From contig NZ_CP013420.1 of assembly GCF_001718695.1 (NCBI RefSeq), positions 2,604,001 to 2,668,000 of the forward strand: a stretch of 64,000 bases of DNA. The letters are read 5' to 3'. Source of the stretch: Burkholderia ubonensis. Lineage in GTDB: Bacteria; Pseudomonadota; Gammaproteobacteria; Burkholderiales; Burkholderiaceae. This document shows positions 61,907 to 64,000 of this stretch, piece after piece. Position 1 is the first letter of the stretch, and the number at the start of each line of letters is the position of its first letter. The notes under the pieces are model-generated. The model ran no database searches, was not told where the DNA came from, and saw only the letters and a program-made list of their open reading frames with translations. Position numbers and translations under genes: made by a program.

Positions 61907-63208
61907 TCAGTGCACGCCGAACGCATCCAGCAGCCGATACCAGCTCATCGCGAGCACCAGCGCCGGCGTGCGCAACAGCGCGCCGCCCGGGAAATCGCGA
62001 TGCGGGATCTTGCCGAACAGGTCGAAGCGGCTCGCCTGCCCGTCGATCGCCTCGGCGATCAGCTTGCCCGCCAGCGCGGTCGTGTTCACGCCGTGCCCCG
62101 AGAACCCCTGAGCGAAATACAGCGTCGGCGCGACCCGCCCGAAATGCGGCGCGCGGTTCATCGTGATGTCGACGAAGCCGCCCCACGCGTATTCCACCTT
62201 CACGTCCGCGAGCTGCGGGAACGTCTTCAGCATGTCGGCGCGCATCGCTTGCGCGAGATGGCGCGGCTGCCGCGTCGAGTAGCTGACCTTGCCGCCCCAC
62301 ACGAGCCGCGTGTCCGGCGCCGGCCGGAAATAGTCGAGCACGAAGCGGCTGTCGCAGACCGCCGCGCGCGCCGGCATCAGCGCGGCGGCGCGTGATTCGC
62401 CGAGCGGCTCGGTCGCGATCACGTAGGTGCCGACCGGCATGATCTTCCTCGCGAGCGCCGGCGCGAGCGCGCCGAGATACGCATTGCACGCGAGCACGAC
62501 GAAGCGCGCGCGCACATGGCCCTGCGCCGTCTCGACGAGATGGCCGGCCGGGATGTCGCGCACGCGCGTCACGCAGCTCTGCTCGTGGATGCGCACGCCG
62601 GCCCCGGTCGCCGCGCGCGCGAGGCCGAGCGTGTAGTTCAGCGGATGCAGGTGGCCGCTGTCGGGGTCGTACAGGCCGCCGCGGTAGCGCGACGACTGCA
62701 CGTAGCCGCCGATGTCGTCCGCTTCGACGAACCGCAGGCGGTCGTAGCCGAAGCGCGTCGCGGCTTCGTCGCGCCAGCGCTTGAGCGCATCGGCGTCGCG
62801 CGCGGTGTTCGCGGCGGTGACGTAGCCCGGCGTGAACGCGCATTCGATGCCGTGCTGCGCGATGCGCGACTTCACGAGCGACAGCGTTTCGAGCCCCATC
62901 TCCCAGATGCGCTTCACGTCGGCGTCCGGCAGGTAGCGCGCGAACGTGTCGATGTCGCACGCGTAGCCGCCGATCAGTTGCCCGCCGTTGCGGCCGCTCG
63001 CGGCCCAGCCGACCCGCGACGCCTCGAGCACGACGACCGAATGGCCGCGCTCGGCGAGATTGAGCGCGGCCGACAGGCCGGTCAGGCCCGCGCCGATCAC
63101 GCACACGTCGGCGTCGGCGGCGCCGGCGAGCGGCGGATGACGCGTCGCATCGTTGGCGGTGGCCGCGTAGTACGACGCGGCATGCGGTTGGTTCGCGAAA
63201 TTCTTCAT
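61907..63208 (-). CDS. FAD-dependent oxidoreductase, PuuB/OrdL-like (copy 1)
   Basis: The 433-residue DAO-family flavoprotein has the FAD motif VCVIGAGLTGLSAALNLAERG then EASRVGWAASGRNGGQLIGG, the signature of gamma-glutamylputrescine oxidoreductase-like enzymes. C-terminal blocks YAWGGFVDITMNRAPHFGRV and FAQGFSGHGVNTTALAGKLI complete the FAD site. It lies 24 bp after a paralogue with which it shares these motifs. A polyamine or amine substrate is inferred, not shown. Confidence 0.88.
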   Translation of the reverse strand: MKNFANQPHAASYYAATANDATRHPPLAGAADADVCVIGAGLTGLSAALNLAERGHSVVVLEASRVGWAASGRNGGQLIGGYACDIDTFARYLPDADVKRIWEMGLETLSLVKSRIAQHGIECAFTPGYVTAANTARDADALKRWRDEAATRFGYDRLRFVEADDIGGYVQSSRYRGGLYDPDSGHLHPLNYTLGLARAATGAGVRIHEQSCVTRVRDIPAGHLVETAQGHVRARFVVLACNAYLGALAPALARKIMPVGTYVIATEPLGESRAAALMPARAAVCDSRFVLDYFRPAPDTRLVWGGKVSYSTRQPRHLAQAMRADMLKTFPQLADVKVEYAWGGFVDITMNRAPHFGRVAPTLYFAQGFSGHGVNTTALAGKLIAEAIDGQASRFDLFGKIPHRDFPGGALLRTPALVLAMSWYRLLDAFGVH

Positions 63209-63232
63209 GGTCAGGAAACACGAATGAATGGC

Positions 63233-64000
63233 TCAGAACAATTCCCGGACGCGGTGATACAGCATCCCGAGTTCGAGCGCGGGCTGCCGCCACGCATCGC
63301 CGCCCGGGAAGCGGCGATGGCGCAGGCGCGCGAACAGGTCGAACGCGCGCGCGTCGCCCGCGATCGCGCCGGCGACCGCGCGCCCGGCGATGCCGGTGAG
63401 CGCGACGCCATGCCCGCTGAAGCCCTGGACGTAGAAGAAGTTCGGGTCGATCGCGCCGAAGTCCGGCGCGCGGTTGCGCGTGACGTCGACGAAGCCGCCC
63501 CATGCGTAGTCGACGCGCACGTCGGCCAGCTGCGGGAACACGCCGGTCATGCGCCGCCGGATCGCGCCGGCGAGCGCGGCGGGCGACGCGCCCGCGGAAC
63601 TCGCACGGCCGCCGAACAGCATCCGGTGGTCGGCGGACAGCCGGAAGTAGTCGAGAAAGAAGTTGTTGTCGCACACCGCTTCGCGCCGCGCGATCAGCGC
63701 GTCGGCGCGTGTCTTGCCGAGCGGCTCGGTCGCGATGATGTACGACGCGACCGGCGCGATGCGCGCGGCCGTCGCCGCGGGCAGCACGCCGCCCGGCCCC
63801 GCGTTGCAGCACGACACGACGAAGCGGCAGCGGATCTCGCCGGACGGCGTGCGCACGACGGGCCGCGCGCCGCGCGCGACGTCGAGCGCCGGCGTGTGCG
63901 CGAACAGCGCGACGCCTTCGCGGCGCGCGGCGTCGGCGAGGCCGAGGCAGTACTTGAGCGGATGCAGGTGGCCGGACAGCGGATCGTGGACGCCTGCGAG
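63233..64000 (-). CDS. FAD-dependent oxidoreductase, PuuB/OrdL-like (copy 2, cut by window edge)
   Basis: The C-terminal 255 codons of a paralogue of the next gene; its start lies beyond the right edge. Matching blocks include DPLSGHLHPLKYCLGLADAA, YAWGGFVDVTRNRAPDFGAI and VQGFSGHGVALTGIAGRAVA. The two copies are collinear and similar throughout, so they arose by tandem duplication and then diverged. They probably form one transcript with copy 2 first. The N-terminal FAD motif is not visible here. Confidence 0.88.
   Translation of the reverse strand, partial: LAGVHDPLSGHLHPLKYCLGLADAARREGVALFAHTPALDVARGARPVVRTPSGEIRCRFVVSCCNAGPGGVLPAATAARIAPVASYIIATEPLGKTRADALIARREAVCDNNFFLDYFRLSADHRMLFGGRASSAGASPAALAGAIRRRMTGVFPQLADVRVDYAWGGFVDVTRNRAPDFGAIDPNFFYVQGFSGHGVALTGIAGRAVAGAIAGDARAFDLFARLRHRRFPGGDAWRQPALELGMLYHRVRELF

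Overview
The window is very GC-rich bacterial chromosome with strong third-position G/C bias. Its gene content (split flagellar loci, OmpC-type porin, PxpABC, HiPIP, paired short ChrA proteins) and protein sequences point to a beta-proteobacterium of the Burkholderia cepacia-complex type. This assignment is by recognition, not by a search. About 67 protein genes can be supported. I see no rRNA, tRNA, CRISPR array, insertion sequence or prophage.

Layout. (1) 1-3.8 kb: flagellar locus A, with fliF (cut by the left edge) divergent from fliE, then fliS-fliT-fliK and a stand-alone FlhB C-terminal-like protein. (2) 4-16.6 kb: housekeeping and accessory genes: a PepSY-type membrane protein behind a Fur-box-like site, XdhC, an amino-acid permease, a NarL/FixJ-type two-component pair, ferredoxin-NADP reductase, an EEP-fold enzyme, an AAA ATPase, an FAD oxidoreductase, HiPIP and an MFS carrier. 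(3) 16.9-22.6 kb: a complete dppABCDF-type peptide ABC operon, followed by a frameshifted TraB/GumN gene. (4) 23.7-36.6 kb: a possible orphan sRNA unit, pxpBCA with a divergent winged-helix regulator, 5-FTHF cyclo-ligase, lytic transglycosylase, a frameshifted NDUFA9-like gene, GST, cca, a 15-bp repeat array, an XRE-cupin regulator and an M24 peptidase carrying a 12-bp coding minisatellite. (5) 36.6-51.0 kb: flagellar locus B, flgN-flgM and flgA on the minus strand, flgBCDEFGHIJ, ycgR (PilZ) and flgKL on the plus strand. (6) 51-64 kb: uracil/xanthine permease, LysR divergent from a split chromate transporter, DUF1275 protein, porin, glutathione reductase, a three-lipoprotein operon (CsgG-like/DUF4810/DUF799) and two tandem FAD oxidoreductases, the second cut by the right edge.

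How the parts work together. The two flagellar loci are linked by sigma-28 (FliA) logic. Four near-consensus promoters (TAAA-type -35, 11-bp spacer, GCCG-type -10) can be read directly before fliS, flgM, ycgR and flgK. These are the class III genes: filament chaperone, anti-sigma factor, c-di-GMP brake and hook-filament junction. Rod, ring and hook genes lack that motif, as expected for class II genes.

The most unusual structures are the 12-bp minisatellite inside the M24 peptidase, the 15-bp array downstream of cca, a sigma-28 promoter followed about 10 bp later by an intrinsic terminator before ycgR, a promoter-to-terminator unit without a gene at 23.8-24.2 kb, and the three-lipoprotein envelope operon. 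Two genes (22.6-23.7 kb and 30.2-31.1 kb) carry single frameshifts that may be real inactivation or sequence errors.
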